From positions 1,426,001 to 1,490,000 of the forward strand of contig NZ_WKJQ01000001.1 in assembly GCF_009674625.1 (NCBI RefSeq): a stretch of 64,000 nucleotides of DNA, given 5' to 3'. Shown one piece after another: positions 1 to 8,439 of the stretch. Both the position numbers and the translations under genes were made by a program. The number at the start of each line of letters is the position of its first letter. Positions within the stretch are counted from its first letter, which is position 1. The notes under the pieces are model-generated. The model was given only the letters and a program-made list of their open reading frames with translations. It had not been told where the DNA came from and searched no databases. The stretch is from Haloferax marinum (GTDB taxonomy: Archaea; Halobacteriota; Halobacteria; Halobacteriales; Haloferacaceae).

Positions 1-149
1 GTGACGTCCACGCCGTGAGCGGCGAGTTCGGCGGCCACCGACGAGGCCCGACCGACGCCCACTTCGACCACTCGGTCGTACTCTCGCAACCGAGTCACGA
101 GCGCGTCGCGCAGAAAATCTCTCACGTCGGGATATTTATGAAGCGCCAT
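1..149 (-). CDS. UPF0146 family protein, 5' part only
   Basis: The reverse strand opens with ATG at 149 and reads without a stop to the window edge, giving 49 codons of the N-terminus. The peptide has the UPF0146 pattern: a short helix beginning MALHKYPDV, then the motif VVEVGVGRASSVA followed by AAHGVDV. This looks like the glycine-rich first loop of a SAM-binding or Rossmann-like fold. The biochemical function of the family is unknown. It diverges from the archaemetzincin gene, whose ATG lies only 16 bp away, so the two genes must share a very short regulatory region. The family name is from recognition of the motif; the rest of the gene is outside the window. Confidence 0.8.
   Translation of the reverse strand, partial: MALHKYPDVRDFLRDALVTRLREYDRVVEVGVGRASSVAAELAAHGVDV
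131..140 (+). promoter_or_regulatory. TATA-like element of the archaemetzincin gene
   Basis: The AT-rich tract gatatttatg is centred about 29 bp before the ATG at 165, the spacing expected for a leaderless haloarchaeal transcript. It lies inside the first codons of the divergent UPF0146 gene. Confidence 0.5.
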
Positions 150-164
150 CGCTTAATCCCTCGC

Positions 165-686
165 ATGCTTGTCGATATCGTACCTATCGGGGATATTTCT
201 GCTGCGGTCAAACGGGAGGCGTCCGCAGGACTCCGGTCCGTCTACGACTGCGACGTGACCGTTCAGTCGAACCAAGCCATCCCGGAGGGTGCGTTCGATA
301 GAAGCCGGAATCAGTACCGCGCAGAACAGTTTATCGAGCTGACGAGTCGTGTCGGGCGCGGTGAAAAGAACATCGGCATCACGTCCCAGGACCTCTACTA
401 CCGTCGCCGGAACTACGTCTTCGGACTCGCGTACCTCAACGGCAACGGCTCTGTCATTTCGACGTACCGCCTCCAGACCTCCACCGACGGCGGTATCACC
501 AACAAACCCGCCGACGAAGTACTCTCGGACCGCGTGCGGAAGGAAGTCGTCCACGAGATTGGCCACACACTCGGCCTCGAACACTGCGACAACAACAAGT
601 GCGTGATGTCCTTCTCGCCGACGGTCCGCGAAGTCGACGTCAAAGAAGAGAACCTCTGCGGAACCTGCAGTCGCCTCATTCACTAG
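165..686 (+). CDS. amzA: Archaemetzincin zinc metalloprotease
   Basis: The product is 173 aa, the usual length of archaeal archaemetzincins. The zinc site HEIGHTLGLEH is at residues 130-140 (His130, Glu131, His134, His140). It is followed at once by Cys141, Cys146 and a late CGTC, the four-cysteine second zinc site of this family, and the Met of the Met-turn is in CVMSF. Archaemetzincins are cytosolic metallopeptidases with poorly known substrates. An in-frame open stretch runs further upstream to position 15, but the ATG at 165 is preferred because the family begins at the motif MLVDIVPIG and a TATA-like box sits 29 bp before it. Confidence 0.93.
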   Translation: MLVDIVPIGDISAAVKREASAGLRSVYDCDVTVQSNQAIPEGAFDRSRNQYRAEQFIELTSRVGRGEKNIGITSQDLYYRRRNYVFGLAYLNGNGSVISTYRLQTSTDGGITNKPADEVLSDRVRKEVVHEIGHTLGLEHCDNNKCVMSFSPTVREVDVKEENLCGTCSRLIH

Positions 687-712
687 TTCTCTCGGGACGG
701 TAGCAGTGTCCT

Positions 713-719
713 CCTTTTT
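713..719 (+). terminator. T-tract downstream of amzA
   Basis: A run of Ts (ccttttttctc) lies about 27 bp after the amzA stop and before the next gene. Archaeal RNA polymerase commonly stops at such tracts. There is no strong hairpin, so this is a modest call. Confidence 0.4.
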
Positions 720-745
720 TCTCGTCACGACACGTGTATACAGTC

Positions 746-1195
746 ATGAACTTCATCGTCGCAGTTGATGGGTCTGAGTCTGCCGACCGCGCCCTCGAAT
801 ACGCTCTCTCGATGGTCGAACCGCTGGGTGCGACGATTACCATCGTCCACTCGGTCGAACCACACGTCGTCGTCGAAGGCGGCGAAGAACCGATAGCGGG
901 CGTTCCGACCAGTGGCGACCACATCGTCGTCGAGAGTCTCGAAGACGCCGAGGCCCGCGGTGAACAGGTCCTCGAAGAAGCGCGAGCGCAGGCGACGGAA
1001 GCGGGCGTCGATTCGACGAGTGAACTGCTCTACGGCAACCCCGTCGACGCACTCACCTCGTACGCGACCACCACCGGCGCAGATGGCGTCTTCGTCGGCC
1101 ACCGCGGTATCTCGAAACAGTACGAGGGACTCGCTGGGAGCGTCGCCAAAGAACTCGTCGAACGAGCGTCGTGTCCGGTCACCGTCGTCCGCTGA
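746..1195 (+). CDS. Universal stress protein (UspA family)
   Basis: The product is 149 aa, a single Usp domain. It starts with the beta strand MNFIVAVDGS and ends with the ATP-binding-type pattern GHRGISKQY...GSVAKEL and the closing strand CPVTVVR. Usp proteins are cytosolic nucleotide-binding proteins linked to stress survival; the ligand here is unknown. The ATG at 746 is chosen over one at 734 because the fold starts directly there. Its TGA is followed with no spacer by the ATG of rtcA, so the two genes are very probably co-transcribed and translationally coupled. No functional link between a Usp and RNA cyclase is established. Confidence 0.9.
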   Translation: MNFIVAVDGSESADRALEYALSMVEPLGATITIVHSVEPHVVVEGGEEPIAGVPTSGDHIVVESLEDAEARGEQVLEEARAQATEAGVDSTSELLYGNPVDALTSYATTTGADGVFVGHRGISKQYEGLAGSVAKELVERASCPVTVVR

Positions 1196-2212
1196 ATGCT
1201 CCGACTCGACGGAGACGCAGGCGGCGGCCAACTCGTTCGGACCGCACTCTCGCTGTCGCTCGTGACGGGCGAGTCGTTCGAGATGGAAAATATCCGTGGC
1301 AACCGTTCGACACCGGGGCTCAAAGCACAACACGTCGCGTGCGTCTCGGTCGCTGAATCGGTTGCGAACGCCGACGTAGACGGTGGGAGCGAAGGCTCTT
1401 CGACCCTCCAGTTCGACCCAGAGTCGGTGACGAGCGACCCCGTCAGCGTGTCGGTCGGAACGGCCGGAAGCACGACGCTCGTCAGCGAGACGCTTCTTCC
1501 CGTCGCCGTCGCCATCGACGACCCGCTGACGCTCACCGTCACGGGTGGGACCGACGTCCGGTGGTCGCCGCCCGCAGACTATCTTCGGTACGTGAAACGC
1601 CCGTTGTGTTCGGCGTTCGGTGTCTCGTTCGACGTGGACGTCCTCCGGCGAGGGTTCTATCCCGCCGGTGGTGGGAGACTCGCAGTTCGAATCGACCCCG
1701 CCAAACCGACTCCAGTCGACTTGCTCGGCCGTCCACCACTCGACGGAATCGACGTCTATTCGGTCGCGAGCGAGGCGCTCGCAGACGCGTCGGTGGCAGA
1801 CAGACAGGTCGAAGGCGTTCGAACTGCCCTCGCCGCAGAAGGCGTCGAGACACCGGTTCGAGCGTCTGTCGCGTACGACGAGAGCACCTCTCCGGGGACT
1901 GCTGTCGTCCTCGCGGCCCGGTGTGGAGACGTCGTCGCCGGATTCGACGCCTACGGTGAACGAGGTGTCCGCGCCGAAGAAGTCGGCGCACAGGCAGTCG
2001 ACGCGTTCGCCGACTGGTACCGAACCGACGCACCCGTGGACCGGCACATGGCCGACCAACTCCTCGTGTGGGTCGCACTCGCCGGCGGCCGCGTTCGGAT
2101 TCCGGCGGTCACCGAACACGTCCGGACGAACCTCGACGTGATTCGAGCCTTCGGCTACGATATCGACGTGCGCGAGACAGACGGTGGTGCTGTCGTCGAA
2201 CGAGTCGAGTGA
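1196..2212 (+). CDS. rtcA: RNA 3'-terminal phosphate cyclase
   Basis: The product is 338 aa, normal for RtcA. It opens with the characteristic LDGDAGGGQLVRTALSLS followed by IRGNRSTPGLKAQH, and it retains the C-terminal segment with HMADQLLVWVALAGG carrying the histidine that is adenylylated in characterised RtcA enzymes. The enzyme converts RNA 3'-phosphate ends to 2',3'-cyclic phosphates with ATP, in RNA repair or processing. The start codon directly abuts the stop of the upstream universal stress gene. The next gene (PEBP) is convergent, 12 bp away. Confidence 0.95.
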   Translation: MLRLDGDAGGGQLVRTALSLSLVTGESFEMENIRGNRSTPGLKAQHVACVSVAESVANADVDGGSEGSSTLQFDPESVTSDPVSVSVGTAGSTTLVSETLLPVAVAIDDPLTLTVTGGTDVRWSPPADYLRYVKRPLCSAFGVSFDVDVLRRGFYPAGGGRLAVRIDPAKPTPVDLLGRPPLDGIDVYSVASEALADASVADRQVEGVRTALAAEGVETPVRASVAYDESTSPGTAVVLAARCGDVVAGFDAYGERGVRAEEVGAQAVDAFADWYRTDAPVDRHMADQLLVWVALAGGRVRIPAVTEHVRTNLDVIRAFGYDIDVRETDGGAVVERVE

Positions 2213-2224
2213 AGAATCAGGGTC

Positions 2225-2704
2225 TCAAGGCGCGTACGTCCCGGTCAGTCGCGCCTCGTCCAGAACGTGCCCGTCGATAGCCGCTTCGAGGTCTGATTTC
2301 GTCGCCCCCGACCCAAGGTCGAGTGCTGTGTCGAGTGCGTACAGGACGAACCGATAGGTGTGTTCTCTGTCCGGCGGGTTCGGCCCGCCGTAGCCTCGCT
2401 TCCCGTAACTGTTCGTCCCTTCGTCGGCACCTGCGGGTACAGAACCCTCTGCGATGTCGGCCGTTTCGGGGTCGATGTTCCAGACGACCCAGTGGTCCCA
2501 CACCTTCCCCGCCGGTTTCATCGCGTCGGGGTCGTCCATCACGAGTGCCAACGACACGGCATCGGTTGGGACGCCCTCGATTCCGAGCGGCGGACTCGTG
2601 TTCTGATTCGTGTAGCCGTACTGCCGTGGTATCTCGGTTCCGTCGTCGAACGCGGGACTCCGAAGGCTGAGTCTACCCGACGCGTCGCTCTCGGTTGGTG
2701 CCAT
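2225..2704 (-). CDS. YbhB/YbcL family phosphatidylethanolamine-binding-like protein
   Basis: The product is 159 aa. It has the PEBP/RKIP fold signatures: SPAFDDGTEIP near the N-terminus, the DPDA ligand-pocket loop in LALVMDDPDAMKP, HWVVWNI, and the later GPNPPD...HTYRFVLYALD. Bacterial and archaeal members are small cytosolic proteins of unknown ligand. ATG codons exist at 2731 and 2704; 2704 (MAPTESDAS) is preferred because conserved sequence starts just after it. The gene converges on rtcA and follows the VOC protein gene in the same direction, 66 bp downstream. Confidence 0.88.
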   Translation of the reverse strand: MAPTESDASGRLSLRSPAFDDGTEIPRQYGYTNQNTSPPLGIEGVPTDAVSLALVMDDPDAMKPAGKVWDHWVVWNIDPETADIAEGSVPAGADEGTNSYGKRGYGGPNPPDREHTYRFVLYALDTALDLGSGATKSDLEAAIDGHVLDEARLTGTYAP

Positions 2705-2770
2705 ACCCTGTAGTTGGTAGACCAATGACAAAACGGTTCGTTCAGCCAGTCCGACTGGTCTCGGCGTCGG

Positions 2771-3628
2771 TTACGCCGAAACGACGACGCGCAGTTCGAT
2801 TCCGTCGGGGTCAGAGACGACGAGTTCGTCGCCCGACACCTCGACGGTGTGGCCTGCCTGTTCCAGCGAGTCGCGGACGCCACCGAGTGTGTCGGTGTCG
2901 GGGACGACGACTTCAAACCAGTCGACGCCGCGACTCCCGCCGGCCGGTTCAGACCGCTCGTTCCACCGATTCAGGCCGACGTGGTGGTGGTAGTCGCCGG
3001 CGGCGACGAACGCGGCACCGGGGTAGCCGTCGTCACGGAGGTTCATACCCAGCGCGTCGGTGTAGAAGTCGAGCGACCGAACGAGGTCGGTGACTTCGAG
3101 GTGGACGTGTCCGAGGTCGGTTCCGGCGGGAGCGTGGTCGTCGCCATGGGCGTCAGCGAGGAGTGGTTCGAGGTCCAGATGGAGGGTGTCCATCTTCACG
3201 CGCCCGTCGGCCGTCCGGGGCCACTCGTCGCGTGGGCGGTCCCGATAGATTTCGACGCCGTTGCCCTCCGGGTCGCGGAGGTAGAGTGCCTCGCTCACGA
3301 GGTGGTCGGACGCTCCAGACAGCGAGGTGTGGTCTCGAATCCGAGCGAGTGCGTCACCGAGTGCCCCCCTGTCGGGAACCCGGATAGCGAGGTGGAACAA
3401 ACCGGCCTGTTCACGGGTGCGCGGCGGTGCGTTCGGGGCTTCGTCGAGGACGACGAGTGGGTCGTCGCCGGCCGAGAGAACGGCCCGGCCGCCTTCGCGT
3501 TCGACGTCGAGTCCGACGACGTCCCGGTAGAACGGAACGACGCTGTCGAGAGAGCCAACCCGAAGCGAGACGCGTCCGAGGTGTGTCGCATCGGAGAGGC
3601 CAGTCGTCTCGGGAACTGTGTCAGTCAT
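2771..3628 (-). CDS. VOC superfamily protein, extradiol dioxygenase/CatE-like
   Basis: The product is 285 aa with two vicinal-oxygen-chelate modules, as in the CatE-type glyoxalase/extradiol dioxygenase group. Module one has LFHLAIRV and ends in EGNGVEIYRD. Module two has LGHVHLEVTDL, DYHHHVGLN and DPDGIELRVV. These contain the His and Glu positions that bind the metal in active family members. The very first metal-type position of module one reads LGRVSLRV, Arg instead of His, which is common in the N-terminal module of two-module proteins. The substrate cannot be told. An in-frame ATG at 3631 gives only one more residue. Confidence 0.85.
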   Translation of the reverse strand: MTDTVPETTGLSDATHLGRVSLRVGSLDSVVPFYRDVVGLDVEREGGRAVLSAGDDPLVVLDEAPNAPPRTREQAGLFHLAIRVPDRGALGDALARIRDHTSLSGASDHLVSEALYLRDPEGNGVEIYRDRPRDEWPRTADGRVKMDTLHLDLEPLLADAHGDDHAPAGTDLGHVHLEVTDLVRSLDFYTDALGMNLRDDGYPGAAFVAAGDYHHHVGLNRWNERSEPAGGSRGVDWFEVVVPDTDTLGGVRDSLEQAGHTVEVSGDELVVSDPDGIELRVVVSA

Positions 3629-3775
3629 CACTCACACTTCGCGCGTGAGTGTCAAAACGGTCGTAGTATCACGAGTGTCACCGAGAGACTGTGGTGGTAC
3701 TGGGTGTGGTCAAAAAGGACGTGGTGAGAGAAACCGAGACGAAAACACCGGAAACACCGGAAACGCCGAAGCCGA

Positions 3776-5590
3776 CTACTCGGCGTAGTAGTACTCGCCA
3801 GACCGCTTCTGCTCGCGGTCGAGTTGGGAGTCGGGCTTGTTGATACGCGGGCGCTGCGTGCGCTCGTCACGGCGGAACGTGATGTCGAGGTCCGACAGGA
3901 AGTCGTTCATCCCGTCGCGCATCTCCTGTGGTTTCGAGGCGTGACCTTCGATAGAGGGTTCGCCGTCGAAGACCATCAGGCGGTCAGCGAGCAGGTCCAT
4001 CATGTAGATGTCGTGGTCGATGACCATGACCGTCGCGTCGTGGTTCTCGGCGTAGCGGCGAATGGCCGTGGTAGCCTGCACGCGCTGTTCGACGTCGAGG
4101 TGGGCCGACGGTTCGTCGAGCAGGTAGAGGTCGGCGTCCTGCGAGAGACACGCCGCGATGGCGACGCGCTGACGCTCACCACCGGAGAGGTCGGTGAGGT
4201 TGCGCTCCATGATACGGTTGAGTTGCAGCGGGTTCGCGACCTCGGTGTTCCAGTACGACGACCCGAACTGGTCGGTAATCGACGAGAGGAACGCGTCTAC
4301 ACGTATCGGTTGGTCGATTTCGATGTACTGTGGCTTGTACGAGATGTCGAGTGCGAAGTCGAGTTCGCCCGTGTCGGGCGTGAGGTCGCCCGTGAACAGC
4401 TGGGCGAGTGTGGACTTCCCGATTCCGTTGGGACCGACGATGCCGAGCACTTCGCCGTTGTAGATGGTTCCGGCGTCCACGTCGAGGGAGAACTCACCCT
4501 CACCGTAGGATTTCCGGATTTCGGGGTACTCGATGAGTGGTTCGGCCTTCGTCGTCTCACGCGGTGCGTGTTCTTCGAAGGTAATCGCACCCGGTCGGAT
4601 GCGCATGTTCTCGTTGGTGAGATACCCTTTCAGATACTCGTTGATGCCGTTTCTGACCGACTTGGGGTCGGTGATGACACCGAACGCGCCGGGTTCACCG
4701 TACGCCACGTGGAGCGTGTCGGCGAGCAAGTCGAGAATCGCCAGGTCGTGTTCGACCACGAGGACCGCTCGGTCTTCTTCTTCGGCGAGTTCGCGGATGA
4801 GACGCGCCGCGGTGACGCGCTGGCCGATGTCGAGGTACGGCGAAATCTCGTCGAGGAAGTAGAAGTCGCGGTCGCGAGCGAGCGTCGCCGCGAGAGCGAC
4901 GCGCTGGAGTTCACCGCCAGAGAGCGTGTCGATATCGTTGTCGACGACGGGACCGATGTCGAGGCGGTCGATGTAGGAGTCGAGCGCACCGCGTTCGTCG
5001 GTCGCCTCGAGCAGTTCGCGTGCCTTCCCGTCGAACTGTTTGGGAATCTGGTCGACGTACTGCGGTTTCCGTGCGATGGACACGTCGCCGTCTTGCACTC
5101 GCTCGATGTAGTTCTGGAGTTCGGTGCCGCGGAATCGGTCGAGGACGGCTTCCCACGTCGGGTCGACGTCGTAGTTGCCGAGGTTCGGCACCATCTCGCC
5201 GGCCAGCGCGCGGACGGCGGTGGTCTTCCCGATACCGTTCGGACCGAGGATACCCGTGACTGCACCCGGTTCGGGCACCGGCAGTCCGTACAGGGAGAAG
5301 GCGTTTTCACCGTAACGGTGGGTCGGTTCTTCGTCGAGTTCAGACGGGAGGTTGATGATCTCGATAGCGTCGAACGGACATTTCTCGACGCAGATTCCAC
5401 AGGTCTCACCGAGACAGATCTCCTCGGAGATTCGGACCTGGTCTGGACCTCCCTGTTCGGCGTCCTCGCCGCGGAGCGTGATGCACTCTTTGCCCGTTCG
5501 GTTCGGCGGACAGAAGTTCGAGCACTCGTAGCTACAGCGGTCGGGGGAACACCGGTCCAAGTCGACGACTGCGATACTATCGTCCGCCAT
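3776..5590 (-). CDS. abce1: ABCE1/Rli1 ribosome-recycling ATPase
   Basis: The product is 604 aa. An N-terminal ferredoxin-like region carries eight cysteines in two groups (CSPDRCSYECSNFC and CLGETCGICVEKC) for two 4Fe-4S clusters. Two ABC ATPase halves follow, with Walker A GPNGIGKTT and GPNGIGKST and signature motifs LSGGELQR and LSGGERQR. This is the near-universal archaeal and eukaryotic recycling factor that splits ribosomes after termination with aRF1/Pelota. The order and spacing of domains are normal. Its start lies 2 bp after the stop of the EMC6-like gene, so the two form one transcription unit. Confidence 0.97.
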   Translation of the reverse strand: MADDSIAVVDLDRCSPDRCSYECSNFCPPNRTGKECITLRGEDAEQGGPDQVRISEEICLGETCGICVEKCPFDAIEIINLPSELDEEPTHRYGENAFSLYGLPVPEPGAVTGILGPNGIGKTTAVRALAGEMVPNLGNYDVDPTWEAVLDRFRGTELQNYIERVQDGDVSIARKPQYVDQIPKQFDGKARELLEATDERGALDSYIDRLDIGPVVDNDIDTLSGGELQRVALAATLARDRDFYFLDEISPYLDIGQRVTAARLIRELAEEEDRAVLVVEHDLAILDLLADTLHVAYGEPGAFGVITDPKSVRNGINEYLKGYLTNENMRIRPGAITFEEHAPRETTKAEPLIEYPEIRKSYGEGEFSLDVDAGTIYNGEVLGIVGPNGIGKSTLAQLFTGDLTPDTGELDFALDISYKPQYIEIDQPIRVDAFLSSITDQFGSSYWNTEVANPLQLNRIMERNLTDLSGGERQRVAIAACLSQDADLYLLDEPSAHLDVEQRVQATTAIRRYAENHDATVMVIDHDIYMMDLLADRLMVFDGEPSIEGHASKPQEMRDGMNDFLSDLDITFRRDERTQRPRINKPDSQLDREQKRSGEYYYAE

Positions 5591-5592
5591 GA

Positions 5593-5901
5593 TTAGAGCT
5601 GAACACCCGAGGTCAGCAAGATAGCGAACGAGATGAACCAGAGCGCGAACGTCATGAACGTGACGTAGAGGTAATCTTTCGCCCCGGAGATGTCGATGCC
5701 GATGGCTCGGAGCACCGGGAACTGGACGAGAACGAACGCGCCGAGGACACCCACGGCCAACTGATTGGTCGCGGCCTCGACCGTCGTCCCGACCAGCACA
5801 CCGGAGAGCACCGCTGCGGCGATGCCGGCGAGACAGGCGAGTGTTGTGACCGTCACTCCGCGAAGGTGTCCGGAGAGTTCGGTCTGCGTTTCCGTGGCCA
5901 T
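5593..5901 (-). CDS. EMC6-like small membrane protein
   Basis: The product is 102 aa with a hydrophilic N-terminus (MATETQTELSGH) and three hydrophobic segments, roughly residues 17-40, 46-64 and 76-97. The size, the topology and the position directly upstream of ABCE1 match the haloarchaeal EMC6-like proteins, archaeal relatives of the EMC6 subunit of the eukaryotic membrane insertase. A role in membrane protein biogenesis is inferred from that relation, not shown. The ATG at 5901 is preferred to one at 5928 because it gives the compact family form. Confidence 0.75.
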   Translation of the reverse strand: MATETQTELSGHLRGVTVTTLACLAGIAAAVLSGVLVGTTVEAATNQLAVGVLGAFVLVQFPVLRAIGIDISGAKDYLYVTFMTFALWFISFAILLTSGVQL

Positions 5902-6024
5902 GTGTTCCCCTGCGATAGCCTGCATCAAAAGGCGTTCGTTCCTCCCGCGCGTCCGCCGATAAAGCGTTGTCGGCTAATCACAGCCAACAAGGTTTATGCT
6001 GGTGGCACGTCTCGATTCGTAACG

Positions 6025-6318
6025 ATGGCTGGAACAGAAGAGGAGAGTCTAGACGACCTCCCACCGAGTGCGAAGCTCGTTTTCAAAGTACTCGAATACA
6101 ACGGCCCACTCACCCAGAAAGGTATCGTGCAAGAGTCGATGCTCTCCGCACGGACAGTTCGATACGCACTCGAACGACTGGAGGGTATTGGTATCGTCGA
6201 CGAGGACGTCTACTTTGCTGACGCTCGCCAGAATCTCTATCAGTTGACCGACCTCGCGCCACAGCAAGCGCAGGCGAAAGCCGACGGCGGGAAAGAAAAG
6301 GCCTGCTGCGCCGAATAG
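6025..6318 (+). CDS. Small winged-helix (MarR/TrmB-like) DNA-binding protein
   Basis: The product is 97 aa. Residues about 12-75 form a winged helix: PPSAKLVFKVLEYNG, then LTQKGIVQESMLSARTVRYA with the recognition helix, then the wing with ERLEGIGIVDEDVYFADARQN. The C-terminal tail is rich in Lys and Gln and ends CCAE, two adjacent cysteines that could sense redox state or bind metal. The effector and targets are unknown. The ATG at 6025 has an AT-rich tract (aaggtttatg) about 30 bp upstream, so the transcript is likely leaderless. It diverges from the EMC6-ABCE1 unit. Confidence 0.8.
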   Translation: MAGTEEESLDDLPPSAKLVFKVLEYNGPLTQKGIVQESMLSARTVRYALERLEGIGIVDEDVYFADARQNLYQLTDLAPQQAQAKADGGKEKACCAE

Positions 6319-6413
6319 CGACTGACTACCCGACGTTTCGCAACCTGTCTCTTCGACTCCCGTTGCGACGGGCAACCGCAATGAACTCGACGACGGTCCG
6401 GTCGTCCAGTCCG

Positions 6414-8279
6414 TTAGGCCGGGACGGCCGTGATTTGTTGCTTTTTGTCGATTGCGTTCTCCAGTTCCTCAGCGATGGCGCTGCCGCGTGAGACCTGAAT
6501 GTCGCCGCCGCGACCGACCGTCGCCGTGAACAGGTACTCGTCGTTCGCGCGTACTTCGACCGTCTCACCGACGTGACCGTCCATGCGGACGATGACGTGG
6601 CGAGACGTGACTTCGGGCGTGACGACGACGCCGTCGTTCGACTGCCCGCCCGTGGACGAGTCACTGGACGCCTGCCCAGCAGGCGCGCCCTGCGATGGCT
6701 TCTCGTCGTGCGTCCGCACGTCGATGTCGATGCCGAGGCGGTCTTCGACGTCCGAGATGCGGCCGCCACCTTTCCCGATGACGTAGGAGATGTCGTCGTC
6801 TTCGACGTAGACGACCGCACGGTTCTGCCCTTTCAGGTCGACTTCGACGTGCCCGCGGGCGATAGACCGAATCTCGCGCTCGATTTCCTGCTTGGCGAGA
6901 CGGGAGACACCGCTTTCCTTCTTGTCGCCTTCCTTCCCGAGTGGGACGGTGACGACCTGCCGGTTGAACGTGTAAATCTCGTACTTCGGCGTGCCAGTCT
7001 CGAAGTCGCGAATCTGGATGACCGGGCGGGCGAGGTCCTCTGCGAAGAGACCCTCTGGGACCTTCACCTCGGTGCTCACGTCGTACACAGTGTGGACCGC
7101 ACCGTCTTCGATGTAGACGACGGTGTCGACCACTTGCGGAATCATCCCGAGTTCGACGCGGCCGACGAGACGCTGGAGTGCGTCGATAGCCCGCGTCGCG
7201 TGGACGACACCGACCATCCCGACGCCAGCGAGGCGCATGTCGGAGAACACCGAGAAGTCCTCGGTCTTTCTGACTTCGTCGTAGATGGTGTAGTCGGGGC
7301 GGACGAGGAGGAGTGAATCGGCCGTCTTGGCCATGTCGCCACCGAGTGCCGTGTACTGCGTGATGTCGGGGCCGACCTGCAGGTCACGCGGTTTCTCCAT
7401 GGTCTTGACCGCGTAGTCGCTCTCGTTGAGGAACTCGGCGACGGCCTGTGCGAACGTGGACTTCCCGGCACCGGGCGACCCGGCGATGAGGACGCCGCGC
7501 TGGCGTTCGGCGAGGCGGTCACGGAGTTCGTCGGCGAACTCGTAGTCGTCGAGTTCGGTCTTGACGATGGGTCGAACCGCCGTGATTTCGATGCCGTCTG
7601 CGAACGGTGGGCGAGCGACGGCGATACGGAAGTCGCGGAACTGGACGATGTCCATCCCCGGTTCGGAGAGTTCGATGAACCCATCCGAGGCGGCGCGAGC
7701 GGAGTTGACGATGTCGTCGGCCCACTCTTTCATCGTCGCCTCGTCGGTTACTTCGTCGGCGATGGACTGGTAGTGCATCTCGCCGATTGCCCCGCGTTTG
7801 GCCTTCGGTTTGGTGCCCGTCTTGAGGTGGACGGACATCGTCTGGTCGTCGAAGAACTGCTCGATGATGAGGCCGCCAGACCCGCGAACGACGGGTTCGA
7901 CGTAGTCGACCCTCACGCCTTTCGCTTTGGCGACTTCGGCTTGCACCACGTCGCTCGTCAGGAGTGTCGCAGAACGCTCGGCCGCAATATCGCGGATGAG
8001 CGCGTCGATGTCGCCCTCGTGAGCGCCTTTCGTCTCGCCAGCACTCGGGCGGCGACCGACGTAGTTCAGTTCGATGACGCCGTCGTCCGCAAACTCGGCG
8101 AGGCGTTGGAGTTCAGAGAGACCCTCCCAGCCCGTATCGCGGCCATCGTTGGCCTGCGACTCGAGTTCGCTGACGACTGCTTCGGGGACGAGAACGTCGG
8201 CACCGTCGTAGGTTCCGTCGTCGACTCGCTCGGACACGCGACCGTCAATGACCGCGCTCGTGTCCGGCACTATCTTCAT
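6414..8279 (-). CDS. PIN-domain/ATPase/KH-domain protein (PINc/VapC-type ATPase)
   Basis: The product is 621 aa with three parts. The PIN nuclease domain at about residues 1-130 begins MKIVPDTSAVIDGR and keeps the acidic Asp6, and later has EGDIDALIRDIAAE. A type IV secretion/PilT-like AAA ATPase follows, with Walker A AGSPGAGKST near residue 265. A KH RNA-binding domain near residue 490 has VIGKGGGRI. This architecture is widespread and single-copy in archaea; a role in RNA metabolism is inferred from PIN plus KH. The open frame runs to 8636, but the ATG at 8279 is right because the PIN fold starts there and a TATA-like tract lies near 8305. It diverges from the amidase gene. Confidence 0.92.
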   Translation of the reverse strand: MKIVPDTSAVIDGRVSERVDDGTYDGADVLVPEAVVSELESQANDGRDTGWEGLSELQRLAEFADDGVIELNYVGRRPSAGETKGAHEGDIDALIRDIAAERSATLLTSDVVQAEVAKAKGVRVDYVEPVVRGSGGLIIEQFFDDQTMSVHLKTGTKPKAKRGAIGEMHYQSIADEVTDEATMKEWADDIVNSARAASDGFIELSEPGMDIVQFRDFRIAVARPPFADGIEITAVRPIVKTELDDYEFADELRDRLAERQRGVLIAGSPGAGKSTFAQAVAEFLNESDYAVKTMEKPRDLQVGPDITQYTALGGDMAKTADSLLLVRPDYTIYDEVRKTEDFSVFSDMRLAGVGMVGVVHATRAIDALQRLVGRVELGMIPQVVDTVVYIEDGAVHTVYDVSTEVKVPEGLFAEDLARPVIQIRDFETGTPKYEIYTFNRQVVTVPLGKEGDKKESGVSRLAKQEIEREIRSIARGHVEVDLKGQNRAVVYVEDDDISYVIGKGGGRISDVEDRLGIDIDVRTHDEKPSQGAPAGQASSDSSTGGQSNDGVVVTPEVTSRHVIVRMDGHVGETVEVRANDEYLFTATVGRGGDIQVSRGSAIAEELENAIDKKQQITAVPA

Positions 8280-8410
8280 GCGCGAAATTTCGTGTCGGGG
8301 ACGGATAAGGATATAGATGGAGCGGTTCGCATTGGATGCGAATCTGTGGCACAGCGGGGCCGACGGCGACCCGAGTTCGTCCGCTCCGCGGGGCCAGTCG
8401 TGGTGTATAG

Positions 8411-8417
8411 TTAATAG
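8411..8417 (+). promoter_or_regulatory. TATA-like element of the amidase gene
   Basis: The tract ttaatag is centred about 26 bp before the ATG at 8440. This spacing supports 8440 over the alternative ATG at 8419 as the leaderless start. Confidence 0.5.
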
Positions 8418-8439
8418 AATGACACGACAAGATACTCGT

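Noticed and set aside
725..2119. Long minus-strand frame (464 aa) opposite the Usp and rtcA genes
   Set aside because: It is the complement of two well-recognised genes; the Arg/Cys-rich peptide lacks the acidic haloarchaeal composition. The same reasoning removes the long antisense frames opposite ABCE1, uvrA, the helicase, EF-1alpha and EF-2.
3740..3775. Short acaccggaa repeats after the ABCE1 gene as another stop-anchored array
   Set aside because: Only two full 9-bp units and they do not contain the stop codon, so they are not counted with the four stop-anchored arrays.
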